A stretch of 64,000 nucleotides of DNA, from the NCBI GenBank assembly GCA_026119935.1, contig JALRMH010000065.1, positions 104,303 through 168,302 of the forward strand, written 5' to 3'. This DNA comes from Endothia cerciana. Its lineage: Eukaryota > Ascomycota > Sordariomycetes > Diaporthales > Cryphonectriaceae. Under the pieces are notes generated by a model. It searched no databases, had not been told where the DNA came from, and was given only the letters and a program-made list of their open reading frames with translations. The position numbers and the translations under genes were made by a program. Shown here piece after piece: positions 10,467 to 22,553 of the stretch; position 1 is the stretch's first letter, and every line of letters begins with the position of its first letter.

Positions 10467-12089
10467 CTTGACTTTGAGAGTATCGGCTCTTGGACTTGGG
10501 TCAAAATTAGGGGCGGGGGGGGGGGTGTTGGGATGGAGATGGCGGGTTGAAGATCGGGGGGGGAGGTTAGAAAGAAGAAGACGGGGTCGGCGCAGGAGAA
10601 AACGGTTGAGTTTGCCGCCGGAAGGCGGGCTATATTTCTGGGAGGGGTTCTGGCGGGCCCCAGCTTCGTCATACCCCTGCCGCTGCTGCCCCAGCCTGGG
10701 TTGTTGCTATGCGACTCACCCTCTCTGTCATTCTGTTCGAACCCTCGCTGGAATTCGCCGCCACCTGCTCGACCTGTCAAGTTTGGGGGGACCCCACGAC
10801 CCCACCCGCGGTGGAGGAGGACGGGCACCGCTCAAAACTTTTTTTCTCTCATGTCGCCGCGCGGATTGCTCGGGACCGACGTCATATCCTATTCCACATA
10901 CCTCGTCAGAGGCATTACCGTTTAGTACTGTAACTGTGCGGTACGTGTTTATGTGCTCTCTGACACCGTACGCGGGGTGGGGATGCTCTCGTTCATCGGT
11001 TCTGATCATGATCATGTTCCAACTCCACGGAATAGATATACGCCCGGTAACCCCAAACATCACAGAATAGTCTCGCCCACTCCAGCGCCCACCACCCGGG
11101 TATCGCGGGCATGGCGGGGCGTAATGGCAACCATAACGCTCGTTCAGGCATCCGGGTGCTGGATTCCAAACTACAGGGCGTTCAACCCCTCCCACCCCCC
11201 CCAAAAAAAAAGGCTCAGGTCCTCCGTGCGGATGATCAATTCAGGCAAGCCGGTCTGTCAGCCCGTGTTCCTAACATCTGATGAACTTCGCCGCCACGAG
11301 GCGTGATACTGCTCTGTTATCTCTCCCGAGACCGGGTGCTCTCACCCCCACCAAGACAGCCCCTGTCTCGAGATCCGACCGGCCCTTTGACATGCATGTG
11401 GCTAGCTCACTACGGCGGGCTGGGTGGCTTGAGGGCCGCTGGTGACTGGTCAAACCCACCCCCCCCCCCCTCTCTCTCTCCTCTGGTCGTCGAACCTTGC
11501 TGCGTGGTGTCTGTCCCCCGTTCGCGCGACGTCCCAGCCAGGTTGGGACTCGACCTGACCTCGACATCCCGCCACGTCCCCTATCCCCTATCCGCCGGCT
11601 AGCCCCCTCGCCTACGGGGTAAATTCAGCCCGCCGCCACTCCCAGACTACGAGAGGGTCTCCAGGGTCGAGGACGGACCGGCGGAATGACTTTCGATGCC
11701 CTGCTTCAGGAGGTATCTTGGCTCCTCCCAGATGCTGATGCTAACTACAAAGTTTGCGCCTTCATCCCGTGTTCTAGCATCTTTGCTCGGGGCGAATGTT
11801 TTCATCTCGTCGCGCCCGGATCCAGAAGTAGGGCCGACCTTGTCGTAAGACACATTCTAGGAGGGACGGCATGTGCACGTGGGTCGAACGATAGATGGTG
11901 CGTGCGTATGGTATAGCAATTATATAATGCTCTTTCTAAAGACGGAACTAATCCGCACCTAAATCTGGCAAACACAGACACCGCCAGCGAATGCACGTCT
12001 GTGTCATCACAGGGTTGCCCCCCAGGCTTCAACTCCGGTAACATCCCTTTCGTCTATCCAATGAACCTGAGAAAGAAATACACGGTGGG

Positions 12090-12121
<32 letters not shown>

Positions 12122-12370
12122 ATATGGTCCTGAGTGGGAAATAAACAGTCTTCGATCCTCCGGGTATAGGTCCTGAACGCCAATAATGCTCCCTATACAC
12201 CGTACGATATGACCAAATGTAGAATCGCTCTCCCCGCCCCTCCATCCGCAAAGAAAAGAAAAGAAAAGGAAAAAAATCAAATAGAAATGATCAAACGGGT
12301 CGGCAGATGTGTGAGCCTGAAAAGCCCAAGCAAGCGTGGCATCGAGAAGACGAGGCCGACACGAGCACGC
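10467..12370. other. spacer upstream of transketolase
   Basis: No gene is supported. It should contain the transketolase promoter and leader on the minus strand and the 3' flank of the C2H2 gene. A TA repeat lies at 12091-12119 and homopolymer C or A tracts near 11190-11210 and 11458-11470. Short ORFs on both strands lack domains. Confidence 0.6.
12091..12119. repeat. (TA)n microsatellite
   Basis: A perfect TA run of 29 bases in intergenic DNA about 250 bases downstream of the C2H2 gene stop. Confidence 0.95.
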
Positions 12371-13414
12371 CTAGATGGACGGATGATGGACACCCAGGGC
12401 CGCCTTGATGGTCGCCTGCATGGCCTGTAGCCGCGTGCGCATGTCGTTCGCGTTCCGTGTCTGCTCCTCGAGCTGCCGCCGCAGGTCCTCGTTCTCCTCA
12501 CGCAGCCTGTCGTTGTCCTCCTGGAGGGCCTTCTCCCTGTCGGGCCCCTCACCCTCGTCATCGTCGGTGCGCTTCCGCTTGTGGCCATCGGTCTCGCTCG
12601 GGGCCGCCGTGTGCCCGGGACTCGCGAGCCCGCTGACGACCGCGAACGCGGCCGAGGCCACGTCACTATTGCTATCGTCGTCGTGATGGTCGCCGGGCGT
12701 GCTGGGCTGGGCCGAGGGCCTCCGGTGACACCTGCGCAGGTGCTCCTGGAAGTTCTCCATGCGCGAGAAGCCCTTCCCCGTGTTGCGCTTGCACGTGGTG
12801 TGCGGGCAGTTGAGGGCCTTCTTGGGGCCGCCGTGTTTGCCGTGGACCTCGCGCTCGTGGCGGAGCAGGCCGCCGCTGTAGGTGAAGCCTTGGACCTTCT
12901 CGCAGCCCCTGACGGTACACACGTACGGGCGCTCGTGCTTGTCCATGTGCTTGTTCCACTCGCACTTGCGGTGGAACGTCCTTGCCTCCTCCTTGCAGTC
13001 CTGCCACCTGCACTCGAACAGACCGTCCCCGTTCTTTGTCACTATCCGGTTGGGCTTCGCTATAGGCTTGCTGCGGGCCGAGACGGTATGTGTCGCGTTG
13101 TTCTCGCTGAGCATGACGGGCGGGGACTCGCGGATGGGCACGTTCGCCGGGTCCACGTTAGGGGGGCCGACCGGTCCGAGGTCGAGAGCCGGGGAGTCGG
13201 ACGTGTTGAATGGTGACGGGGGCCCGTCGCCGGGCGCATAGGCGACAGCGGCAAGATCGGCCATGTCTTCAACGTTTGCTTCGGTGTTGATATACTTGTT
13301 TATATCAGCGTGATCGTGGTCGCCCTCGCCGACCGGGGCGTAGGGGCTATCATCGTGGAAACTCCTGGGCTCGTATGCCACACTCATGTCGAAGGACTGC
13401 GTGCGTGCGCGCAC
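12371..13414 (-). CDS. C2H2 zinc-finger protein with C-terminal coiled coil
   Basis: Single-exon, up to 347 residues. Three tandem C2H2-type fingers are visible. The first spans about 134-160 (Cys135 and Cys140, ending HMDKH). The second spans 165-191 (Cys166 and Cys171, ending RHEREVH). The third spans 202-230 (Cys203 and Cys208, ending EHLRRCH). They are followed by an acidic linker, a basic patch GHKRKRT that could be a nuclear signal, and a Leu/Glu-rich coiled coil (about 290-335) suited to dimerisation. The first ~130 residues are disordered and Pro/Asp-rich. The pattern is that of a nuclear transcription factor; targets cannot be read from the sequence. The first Met is at 13414; an in-frame Met nine codons later (13387, MSVAYEPRSF) is an equally good start. 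Confidence 0.85.
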   Translation of the reverse strand: MRARTQSFDMSVAYEPRSFHDDSPYAPVGEGDHDHADINKYINTEANVEDMADLAAVAYAPGDGPPSPFNTSDSPALDLGPVGPPNVDPANVPIRESPPVMLSENNATHTVSARSKPIAKPNRIVTKNGDGLFECRWQDCKEEARTFHRKCEWNKHMDKHERPYVCTVRGCEKVQGFTYSGGLLRHEREVHGKHGGPKKALNCPHTTCKRNTGKGFSRMENFQEHLRRCHRRPSAQPSTPGDHHDDDSNSDVASAAFAVVSGLASPGHTAAPSETDGHKRKRTDDDEGEGPDREKALQEDNDRLREENEDLRRQLEEQTRNANDMRTRLQAMQATIKAALGVHHPSI

Positions 13415-16400
13415 GAGACTCGGAGGGTTATCTTGTATATTTAGGGTGCTGCCAGATCCAGGGCGGTCGTGCGAATCCCTGTTTTAAGGGGATCGGCGTC
13501 GGTCCAGACCCGTGCCAACCCTCGAAGGACCCGGCTTGGGTCGAGGTGGTAGGGCTTGCTCGAGGTAATTATGGAGAGCTTGCGAGGTCTCGGGGGGGGG
13601 AAGGGGGAGGGGGGCCGCGCTGCGAGCACCAAGGCAGGGCCAGTGCTGGCGCGGCGTCTGTGGTCGAGGAGATAGATCTGGAAATCTGATAAATCTGGTG
13701 TGGCGGTGACGAGGCCCACGAAATGTTGGGTGACGACGTCGGGATCCAAGGACGACTTGGAGAAGGGTTAAGATGTCCAATCACACTTGCAGGCGCAAGT
13801 GTCAAAAAGTTTAAGGTATGGCCCGTGCGCGCGCTAAGAAGAAGAGATTAGATAAGAGACCGAATAAGCAAAGGTAAAGCAGGTGGTAAGCAAGCAAGAA
13901 CCCGAGGCAGGAGGCCGCCTTCTAGAAGAACAGAATCATCCTTGCAGTCCCTGGGCGGCGGTCATTCCCAGCCTCAGGAGTGCGCCTCGTAGCTGGGACT
14001 GAGGAGGAACACGGCCATCTGATATAAGAAAAGGGCGAGGGCCAGGAACCAAGGCAGATGACTCCATCGAGACTCAGCACGGCGTGTATTCCGGACAGGG
14101 GTGAGGAGGAGAAGGCGCCAGTGAGTCATCCCAGCAGGCGAACGGGCAACGTTAGGCAGGCCACCACAGCCGACCACCCTGTCCAAGAATGTCCTCGATA
14201 CAGACGGCGCTTGTGCATGTCCCATCAGCCCTGGGTCCAGGCATGAAAGAAAGGGGACGTCTTGCTGGCTGTCGCCCGGGCGCTCTCCCAACACTGACAG
14301 GCAGGTGTGCATAGTACCCAAGCATTTCATGCAGCCTTGTGGGCACAGCCACGGGCAGTACGCATGGCCCAGGAACCACGACCGCCAGCTGCCAGGCAAT
14401 GGTAAAGCGGGACCGCGACCACGTGTGGCGGCTCGAGATTGAGGGCGGCCTGCAGCAGATGGCCACCTCTCCCAATCCTCTGGGACCCGTTGACACTCGC
14501 AATGTAGCGAATCAAACAGATGCGGCCCATTTCCCGACCCCGAGGATGGCTTCCGAGGATACTGGATTGGGAGATATCATGTTCGGGCCGCGACCTGTTG
14601 CACGGCACCCAACTTCGAGGCCTACCGAGACAGCCTCCCCAGGGCCGACCAGGCGCCAAGATTGAAAGGGGAACAAGACGTTTGCGCCCGGACATATTAG
14701 GCTGGTGCTGTTGGGAACAGCCAGGTGAGAGGCCGCTTAGCCTAACGAAGGAATTGTGCTGGGCGCGCACTTGACAGGCAAAAATCCTCGCGGCCGGGGG
14801 AACGAGGAGGTCTCTCCCACTTGAACAGCCGGCAGCCTGGCGGCGGCGGGGAAGGGGTCAAGCTCCTGATCACCTGGCCAAGGTGACGTCTCGGTATGAG
14901 GGAGATCGGTCATCCATCGCGTGGTAACTCCCGAGGAAGGATGGCATCTCTCAGCAGCAAGCTGTAAGACGCCGAAGACATCATCTGCACCGTGAACAAA
15001 AGGGCAATCCGGTCTCGTGTTAAGTCCGACCCCGCCCAAGGCAGCAGTATAGATCAGGATGTCGGGCGCGATTGCGTGTCCCATCGTGACTCAGGACCGG
15101 CCATCGCCAACCACGGAGCCCTCAGGGGGGGGGGGGGGGCGGGGGGCAGAGTACCGGGGACTGCTGCCCGCCGAGGAGTGCTGGGTCCTTTTGAGATGTG
15201 TATATTGTAGAACTGCTCTTCCGTCCTGGTGTCGCCAACATACCCGGATACAGTAAGCCCGGCGTGAGTGAATCCTCTCCAGTGAAAAGGTCACGAGTCC
15301 TTTCGTGAGGCTGAACAGAGCCGGACAGCATCATGACCGCGCGTCGAGACTGTATGAGTTGAGGGCGGCACACGGATTGCGACTTCTTGTGGCATAGATG
15401 ACAGTCGGGTGAGAATCGGTGAGACGTGGGCAGAGCCTTGTTGACTTGGCCCGAGTGCGCGGAGGTCTTTAAGGCATCTCTGCATCTAGCTTCAACGCTG
15501 GCCTTACAGCCTTACCTACGGAAGTACTCGGAGCCTCAGGCCCGAAGCGCCGACATGCACAAAAGGTGGAGTAGTCCTAATGCGTCCACCTCCCACTTGC
15601 CCTACCTGCTCCCAGTATCACCTCTTCCTGTAGTATTCGACCAGGGCAGAGGCTTGAAACCAAGGCCTCCGATAAGACCTGGCCAGTCGACACAATTCGA
15701 AGACCCCAGCCTCACTTCAGGCGGTGCACGAGCTGCGTCCTGAAGATCCAGCCCGACATCACCATCCCGCGGCCGGACACGATGCCCCGCGACGAGCGCC
15801 ACGGCGCAGATTTTGGTGAGGGAAAAGAAGGAAAAAAAAAAAAAAAAGGCAATATGTGCACTGTCTGACCCCCAGACTCTCACCACCCTGCACACTAGAG
15901 CCGCGTAGCACCGGTAGATAGCGCGGAGTCTTACAGCAGAGGCTGGCCCGCAAGCCTCTATCTGCTCCCTATTATGGTTGAAGAGAAGCGATATACAGGG
16001 AGCGTGGGCCAGTTTGTTCGGCATAACTCGGCCTACAGCCGAATTTACACGGCTTTCAGATAGGAAGAACGACGAAGGATACAACAGAACGTACTGTACG
16101 AGTAGCGCCGGTGTCGCCAACGGCTGGGGACCATCTTGTAAACTGAGTCGCCGGCTCCACTTCCGGGTCTCCGCTGGAATTTTCGCCTGGGGCCAGCCTC
16201 AACATTCCAGCCTCGGCCCCCGACGGCCCACGGAGCGGAGCACTAGTAGATATCAGATTCTTAAAACTGCTCGCTCGGCCTCTTCGTCTCTTCAGCTCTT
16301 CAGCCCTTGCAGTTGTGAACATCTACAACGACCCGCGGCGCCCGCACCATCACGCCGAACCCCCGTCAAAGCTCTCAAGCGGCCCCGTCTGACGTCCAGT

Positions 16401-16469
16401 TCCTGCCCCAGTATAGCTCCGGCCTGAAAAGACCGATAGCACGCTTCTCCATTGCTCTACGGTCGAAGT
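13415..16469. other. 3-kb gene-poor spacer
   Basis: No gene is supported between the C2H2 gene and the MFS gene. Open frames of up to 172 codons occur on both strands (for example 15602-16120 minus and 14327-14770 minus), but they overlap one another and show no domain or family pattern. A poly-G tract lies at about 15125-15140 and a poly-A tract at about 15832-15847. Confidence 0.55.
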
Positions 16470-18263
16470 ATGGCTGAGAGTACCACGGGGACCCCAGCGA
16501 TGGCCGACAGCAAGTTTGCTGCCGAGGCCACCAACAGCGACCTGGAACAGCACCAGGCCGTCAACCCTCCGGAGGAAGACTACCCGGTGGAGAGGGTAGA
16601 GGCGGTCTACAGGAAGCTGGACCTCCGCATCATTCCAGGTTCGACCATGAGCCCCCCCCCCCCCCCCGGCTGCCGAGACGTAGTAGTCGAGCACCCACTG
16701 ACCGGCGGGCAGCGTTCTGGGTCCTCTACTTCCTCTGCTCGGCGATCCGCTCCAACATCGGCCTCGCCCAGACCATGAACTCTACCGAGGGCCACGACCT
16801 GGAGCAGGTGCTGCACCTCACGTCCAAGGACACCTCGACCGCGCTGGCACTCTTCTACGTCGCCTATGTCCTCTTTGACTGCCCGTCCAACCTCGTCATG
16901 AGCCGCCTCAGTCCCCGCGTCTGGATGGCCCGCATCGTCCTCGCCGTCGGCATCATAGGCATGTGCTTCGCCGCCGTCAAGGCCGCATGGAGCGTCAAGC
17001 TCCTGCGCTTCCTGCTCGGCGTGGTCATCGCGGGCATGTGGCCCGGCATGTCGTACTACCTGACCCTGTTCTACCCGCCCTCGAGGACGGGCAAGCGCAT
17101 AGGCATGTACTTCAGCGCCGCGCAGATCTCGGCCGCGGTGGTGGGGCTGGTGTCCGCCGGCTTCCAGAAGATGGACGGCATCCGCGGGCTTGTCGGGTTC
17201 CGGTGGATGTTCATCGTCTACGGCGCACTGGCTGTGCTCCTCGGTATCGTGCTGCTCTGGTGGCTTCCCGAACGGCCCCTGCCGCCCGGTGAGAAGCGCG
17301 TCTGGAAGGGCCTGATGAGATTCCTCCCTGCGCCACCCGAGGCCCTCAAGGGCGAGGACGCTCTCGTGCACTACCAGGACCTGAAGAGGGTCTACCACCC
17401 CCGGCCATGGGCCTGGAAGGACCTGGGCTACGTCCTGACCGACTGGCGTCTCTGGCCGCTGGTGATGATGTACTTCGGCGTTGTGGGCGTCGGCATCGGT
17501 ACCCAGCTCTACGGAAACGTCATCATTGCCGCCATCAACCCAGAGTACAGCGACATCGAGGTCAGCTTGCTATTTGCGCCGATCTGGATCGTAAGTCATC
17601 GCCCCGCGTCAAACCTCACATCCCCAGAGTGATGACGGGCCCGGCTGACCATTCCCCCCCCCCCCCCCACCCTTTCAAAAGATGGACTTCTGCGCCATCC
17701 TCATCGTCACGCCCATCTCGGACCGTTTCCACCGCCTGCGCCCGACATTCTTCTCCTGCGCCGTCCTCGTCCAGATCGCCGGCCTGCTCACCGTCACCTT
17801 CGCGCTGGGCAACCCGTGGGCCCGCTACGGCGGCCTCCTGATGGTCGGGTTCGGCCTCGGACCCACGGTCCCCATCTGCATGACCTGGACGAACGAGATC
17901 TTCCAGCGGCGCCACGGCGAGGTCGGCGTGGCGGCCGCCTCGGCGCTCGTTTCGGGCCTGGGCAACCTCGGCAGCATCACGACCACGTACGCGCTGTACA
18001 CGGGCTGGCCTGCTGACGCGGCGAGCGGGCCGTACAAGTACCGGCGCAGCAACTTTGTCATGATCGGGATCCTGTGCGTCAGCATAGTCAGCAGCTTTGC
18101 CATGTGGATTCTCCTGAGAACATTCGGCAACAAGCCCAGCCATAAGATCGTGAGCAGCGGCAGCTCCGCCGTCGACCCGGCGGATGGCTTCCACGATGGG
18201 GCTGCGCGGCGTGAACTCCAGCAGCGTGGCTTTGGCCAGATGCGATGGGGCCCGAGGACCTAG
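16470..18263 (+). CDS. MFS transporter, anion:cation symporter (allantoate permease-like) family
   Basis: Three exons (16470-16638, 16713-17590, 17682-18263) give 542 residues, the usual size of this group. The N-terminus is hydrophilic and ends in the family-typical VYRKLDLRIIP. The first membrane helix follows directly with FWVLYFLCSAIRSNIGLAQT. Further signatures are ALFYVAYVLFDCPSNLVM, the loop SRTGKRIGMYFSAAQISA, and a long central cytoplasmic loop (about 265-310) between two six-helix halves. The second half includes the family-like GLGPTVPICMTWTNE. Known members carry allantoate, nicotinate, pantothenate and similar anions at the plasma membrane; the substrate here cannot be told. Splice sites are GTTCGA..CAG and GTAAGT..AAG. 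Both introns contain long poly-C tracts. A Met six codons upstream in another frame was not used. Confidence 0.92.
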
Positions 18264-19541
18264 AACCCCCACCCCCCCCCCCCCCAAGTCGGGTTACATG
18301 CGAGGCCTTTTGAGAAGCGGTAATCTCAGAGCCGCGGGTGCCGACATTCAACACCGACAAGATTGGTCCCCTCAACGCCGCGACCTGTCCCTGGACTGAT
18401 GACATACACCCAACCTGCCTTTCTACCTACCTCGACAACCCCTCTCTCCGGCCATCAAGCGAGGACGTGCTGGTTCCATACCGCCTTCCTCGCCCTTGAT
18501 GATCAATGGGTGACGGTGGACTGTTGACCTTTCGAGCTATCTCTTTCCTGGCGTTTCTTGGAACTTTTTTCATTTTATATATTTCCAGTGATACCCCATC
18601 CGTGTTCGGATTACGCTGTCTGCGCGAAGGTTCTACCTGACGGTCTACGCACTAAGCCAGGCCCGTCTTCGCCACTTCGACAGCGACAGTGCTTCTACGC
18701 CATCGCTGAGACGGCGTTATCGTCTGATACGGGAACTGGCTGGCGACAATGCTCCTGCGCTATCGCACTCGGCCTTTTCTCGTGGGCGTTGCGTTCGTTT
18801 GTGGCTTACCCTAATGATTAAAGAGGCGGAACAGGGAGGAGGGTTGGTTTGGAAGAAGCTCGCCCGACTAGTCGGTCGTTTTAGGTTCATGAATGACTCC
18901 GTACTGTTGGATCTGACACCGAAATTGAGCCGACTGTCCCCTTCCCGCCCTCCACTACAGCTCGTGCGCGAGAAGTTGATGTGCAAGTGAGTGCTGGCGA
19001 GTTCCGCCCTGCTCCGGAGTCGAGCAGCGGAGAGGCGCAGAATTTCCGCCGACCAGCGCTGTACTTTCAGTACTGGAAACGCCTCACAGTCCTGAAATTA
19101 CGCCTCGTGCTAGTGAAGATAGCCCATGTACCATTCCGCCTCGCCTAGTGACAGTGATGCGCCCCAGATGTCAGAGCAGCCTACTATGCAGTCCGGCCGC
19201 TGCTCGAACTCCAGGGCCCGACCCTGCCCAGATGGGAGCGCTCATGGCCCCATGAAGCCCGAGGGCAAGGAGGGAGCCGAGGGATAACAAGATACCTAAG
19301 CGTTGGGTGGCACTAGGGTCTGCAGGAGGAGTAGTACCTCGTGGACCAACAAAAAGAAGAGGGGGAAGAGGAAGACCAGATACCGACGGGAATTAGGGAG
19401 ACGACAACGACAAGAGCCTGCCTGCCAATAGTGTAAGGGTAATAGTACTTGGGCCGGAGGAGGAGGAGGTACCTCGCGAACCATTGGAAGATACCTGGGA
19501 CGCCTGGGTGGGAGGCTGTTAGTACAGTATATGGGCCGGTT

Positions 19542-19579
19542 CCCCTTTTTCCGTTTCCTCGCAACGGGAGAAAAAGGGG
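19542..19579. other. inverted repeat (hairpin)
   Basis: The arms CCCCTTTTT and AAAAAGGGG enclose a second short pair CGTT/AACG, so a 38-base stem-loop can form. It lies about 125 bases from the 3' end of the tRNA gene. No function is claimed. Confidence 0.6.
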
Positions 19580-19674
19580 AAAGGGAGACCAAGAAAAGAG
19601 CAGCCAACAAAAGAACAAGATGAAATGCTAGATAGAGGAGAACCGGACCAGGGAAAAGAAAGAGAAAAAGGAAG

Positions 19675-19681
19675 AAAAAAA
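19675..19681 (-). terminator. Pol III terminator (T run) of the tRNA
   Basis: Seven T residues on the minus strand, about 22 bases past the tRNA 3' end, fit a standard RNA polymerase III termination signal. Confidence 0.75.
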
Positions 19682-19703
19682 GATCGAATATCGACGGGAA
19701 TTG

Positions 19704-19799
19704 AGCCCGACGTGGGGGTCGAACCCACAACCTTGAGATCTGTCCCAGAATCGGAAACTCCGTAAGAGTCTCACGCTCTACCGATTGAGCTAGCCGGGC
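19704..19799 (-). tRNA. tRNA-Lys (anticodon CTT) with intron
   Basis: On the minus strand the acceptor stem GCCCGGC (19799-19793) pairs with GTCGGGC (19711-19705) using one G-T pair. The D-arm A box reads TAGCTCAATCGGTAGAGC. The anticodon loop is CTCTTA with CTT at 19766-19764. The T arm contains GTTCGACCC, the B box. A 23-base intron (about 19762-19740) interrupts the gene one base 3' of the anticodon, the standard site for eukaryotic tRNA introns. The 3' CCA is not encoded, as expected in fungi. Confidence 0.95.
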
Positions 19800-20946
19800 G
19801 CCGCTAGGGGCGCTTGTTGGGAACAACGCGCGGAAGGCTGTTCATAATGCAATGCCGGGCAGTGCATTGACGGTCCATGGCGCCCGTGTGGGATATGCGA
19901 GCGATTCAGCGGGAGAGAGGCGGGGTGTGAAGGGGGTCGTTCCATGGTTTGGGAGCCTGAAATGAGCGATTCAGCCGTCCGGTGCGCAGCGAACCAACAA
20001 CAATCGTATATGCATGCAGCCATAGCCCACTGCGGACCACGACCTCACGAGCGGCGGCACGGGACTGTGACCCCGTAAGTACTCGGTACGAGGAGTGGGG
20101 ATGATGAGAAGAGGCACAGAGAGTATGCCTGGACGTAGTTGTCGGGGCGGGCACCGCAACGCAGAGTGGAAACGTCAGGTCGGCCCGTGTTAAGACGCGC
20201 GCTCTGCACGGTATGGCGTCGAGGTCGAGAGCTGCCAAGGGTGAGCTGGCCAGAGATGTCAGATCTCATTTTACGGGCTGCGGCATGTTGCTGGGCGCGC
20301 TGCGGTGGCCGAGCCACTGTGCGGGATGGCCAAGGATAGCAAGTCGCCAACGTCGAGGGGTGGACCAAGAAGGGGATGAGACCAAGAGAAGATAAAGAAG
20401 TAGAGTTTGGGGGGCAGAAGCTTATGAGCCGCTGACGTGTTAGGGAGGGCAAGCCAGTGGCCAGTCGAGGGAGAGGCTCGAGCCTATGTCCCGCACTATG
20501 TACTCGGTAATCTTGTACTATTGTCGCATCCGCAGATCAACGAGGAGGGGCTGAGGTGGGTTCGAGGCCGCCGGGCGCGCGCCTACTCCTTCAGGGCGCC
20601 TCCGTAACGTGCGACACGCAGGACCCCATATGCAAATCATGCTCTTGGCTTGGGAGGAGACCCCGAGCAAATCTGCCGGCCCGGGACGTCATCGACCGTC
20701 GGCACACGTATATATTTTCGGTGATATAGAAGTTCTTAACATGGCAGTGCCACACGAGCAGCGGTGGCCGTCCTGCTACATTACTAAGTGACAGTCTCCT
20801 CACGGTTGGCTGGCAGACGGCGGACCAGCCTACCTACCTACCCACCACCACCCCAGATCTCTCTCCTGAACCGGGCCATGTTGCGCACGCCGCGTCCGAC
20901 TCACAGGGTCGATTTGGGATTGGATTTCTGTATTTCGGACCATACC
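19800..20946. other. spacer upstream of the tRNA and the hydrolase
   Basis: No gene is recognised. Short overlapping ORFs on both strands between 19790 and 20800 lack domains. Internal tRNA promoters make upstream Pol III elements unnecessary here. Confidence 0.5.
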
Positions 20947-21197
20947 ATGTCCTCTCTCGAGCATCCTTCCTGCCGGCTCCTGGACTTGCAGTCCGGCCGC
21001 GAGACTGGCCTAGCCTCGGAGCCGGTACCAGCCCCGGCCCCGGCCCCGGCCCCGGCCCCGGCCCCAGACCCAGACCCAGACCCAGACGGGAAGGACGGCC
21101 ACGACCCGCCGGGGACCAGACCTACCTCCCGAGGTCGACCCAGCACAACCACAAACTTCCAGCTGGACTCGTATCTGGACTTCCTGTCAAACCATTC
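20947..21197 (+). other. possible upstream exon of the alpha/beta hydrolase gene
   Basis: An open frame from ATG 20947 ends at a consensus donor GTGAGT (21198). A CTGAC branch-like site (21256-21260) and an AAG acceptor (21274) would define a 77-base intron. Joining at 21275 keeps the frame and enters the hydrolase frame eight codons before its ATG at 21300. This would add 92 residues, including Ala-Pro and Asp-Pro repeats from the hexanucleotide tract. The extension has no recognised domain and may be untranslated leader; the short start at 21300 is preferred. Confidence 0.3.
21031..21087. repeat. hexanucleotide repeats (GCCCCG)n and (CAGACC)n
   Basis: About six GCCCCG units (21031-21065) run directly into about four CAGACC units (21066-21087). 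In one frame they encode Ala-Pro then Asp-Pro dipeptides. Confidence 0.9.
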
Positions 21198-21299
21198 GTG
21201 AGTACACACCGCGCGCGCACGGCCTGCCGAGTCTGCTTTATATGTTGCATGTTCCCTGACTCACCCAAGCCAAGGATCGGAGTGCACCAGCTGAGGACC

Positions 21300-22464
21300 A
21301 TGTCGTCGACCGAGACTCCCAACCCCATGGCCGGCCTGCCGGACCCCCCCGCCGTCTCGCTCAGGACCCTCGCCATCACCGGCATCCTCGTCGATGTATA
21401 CGGCCTGGACGAGGTGCCCTCACCGCTGACCCACGTCTCCGTGCTGTGGCTCCACAACCCCCGCCTGGGCAACAGGTCACGGATGGCCCCCATGGCCAAG
21501 CGCATCGTGGGCGAGTACAACGAGACCAGGCCGGACGGGACCACGCGCGGCCTGATAGCGGTCGCTTTCGGTACGTGGCGTCCACTGCGGCGCCGCCCCC
21601 CCCCCCCCCCAACCTACACCTGTCTTCTCCCGTCCTCTGAGCCCGCGCGCCACTGCACCCGCCCGCCCCCCCTGGAGCTGACCCAGTGCCGCAGACCAGC
21701 GCAACCACGGCGCCCGCGAGGTCCACCACCTCGCCAACCTGGCCTGGAGGGAGGGCAACGCGCACCACGCCCAGGACATGTTCGGCATCGTCAACGGCAC
21801 GGTTGTCGACACCCGCCTCCTCATCGACGCCTTGCCGGGCTACCTCTTCCTCGAGCGGGCGTCGCAGCACCCCGAGTTCGACCAGCACATCTGCCTCGGC
21901 GTGTCGCTCGGCGGCCACTCCACGTGGCAGACCCTGTTTACGGAGCCCAGGGTCACCGCGGGCGTGAGCATCATCGGGTGCCCCGATTACCAGCTCCTCA
22001 TGAAGGACCGCGCCCGGCTGTCGAAACTGTCAACGTACGATAGGGGGGCCGAGGGCGCCGGGTTCCTCGGCAGCAGTGACTTCCCGCCGGCCCTGGTCGC
22101 GCAGTGCGCACAGTACGATCCGAAGGGAATCGTGTTTGGCACCCAGGACGTCGTAGAGTCTCTCCCCGAAGAGAAGCAGGCGCACGTACGGAGAGTGCTG
22201 GACAGGCATGTCAAGGGGAAGAAGTTCCTGATGTGTACCGGTGGGGACGACAAGCTGGTCCCCTGGCGGTGCTCCGAGCCATTCACCACATTCTTCGTGA
22301 ACGCAGCCCAGACGTGGTACAGAGACTCGGGGTTGAGTGTGGACAATCGTATCTATCCCGGGCGGGGGCACGAGTGCAGCGATGAGATGGTGCTGGATGC
22401 GGTACGGTTCGTGTGTGAGGTTGTGAACGGTGCCAGGACAGGGCCGGTGGGTTCGAAAATTTGA
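21300..22464 (+). CDS. alpha/beta hydrolase family protein
   Basis: Two exons (21300-21570 and 21695-22464) encode 346 residues. Splicing at GTACGT..CAG restores the family motif FDQRNHG (residues 90-96) across the junction. The nucleophile elbow is LGVSLGGHSTW with Ser161. Candidates for the acid and histidine are Asp in TGGDDKLVPW and His in YPGRGHECSDEM near the end. There is no signal peptide, so the enzyme is probably cytosolic. The fold covers esterases, lipases and thioesterases; the substrate is unknown. The intron (21571-21694) contains a poly-C tract. The start was chosen because the segment after it, with VDVYGLDEVP, is where the recognisable fold begins; a longer start through an upstream exon is possible. 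Confidence 0.85.
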
Positions 22465-22553
22465 ATCCCGGGCGGGCATTATTTTCTTCTATGGGGGCCG
22501 GGAGCGGATAGAGATGCTTTCTAATGGCCGGGCTAGAACAGAGATGCGTCGTC

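Larger units (their letters stand above)
18264..19703. other. spacer between the MFS gene and the tRNA
   Basis: No protein gene is supported. A poly-C run lies at about 18269-18285. Between 19325 and 19540 two degenerate copies of a unit carrying GGAGGAG..GTACCTCG and, further on, AGTAC..GGGCC follow one another. A purine-rich stretch (19560-19690) leads to the tRNA. Confidence 0.5.
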
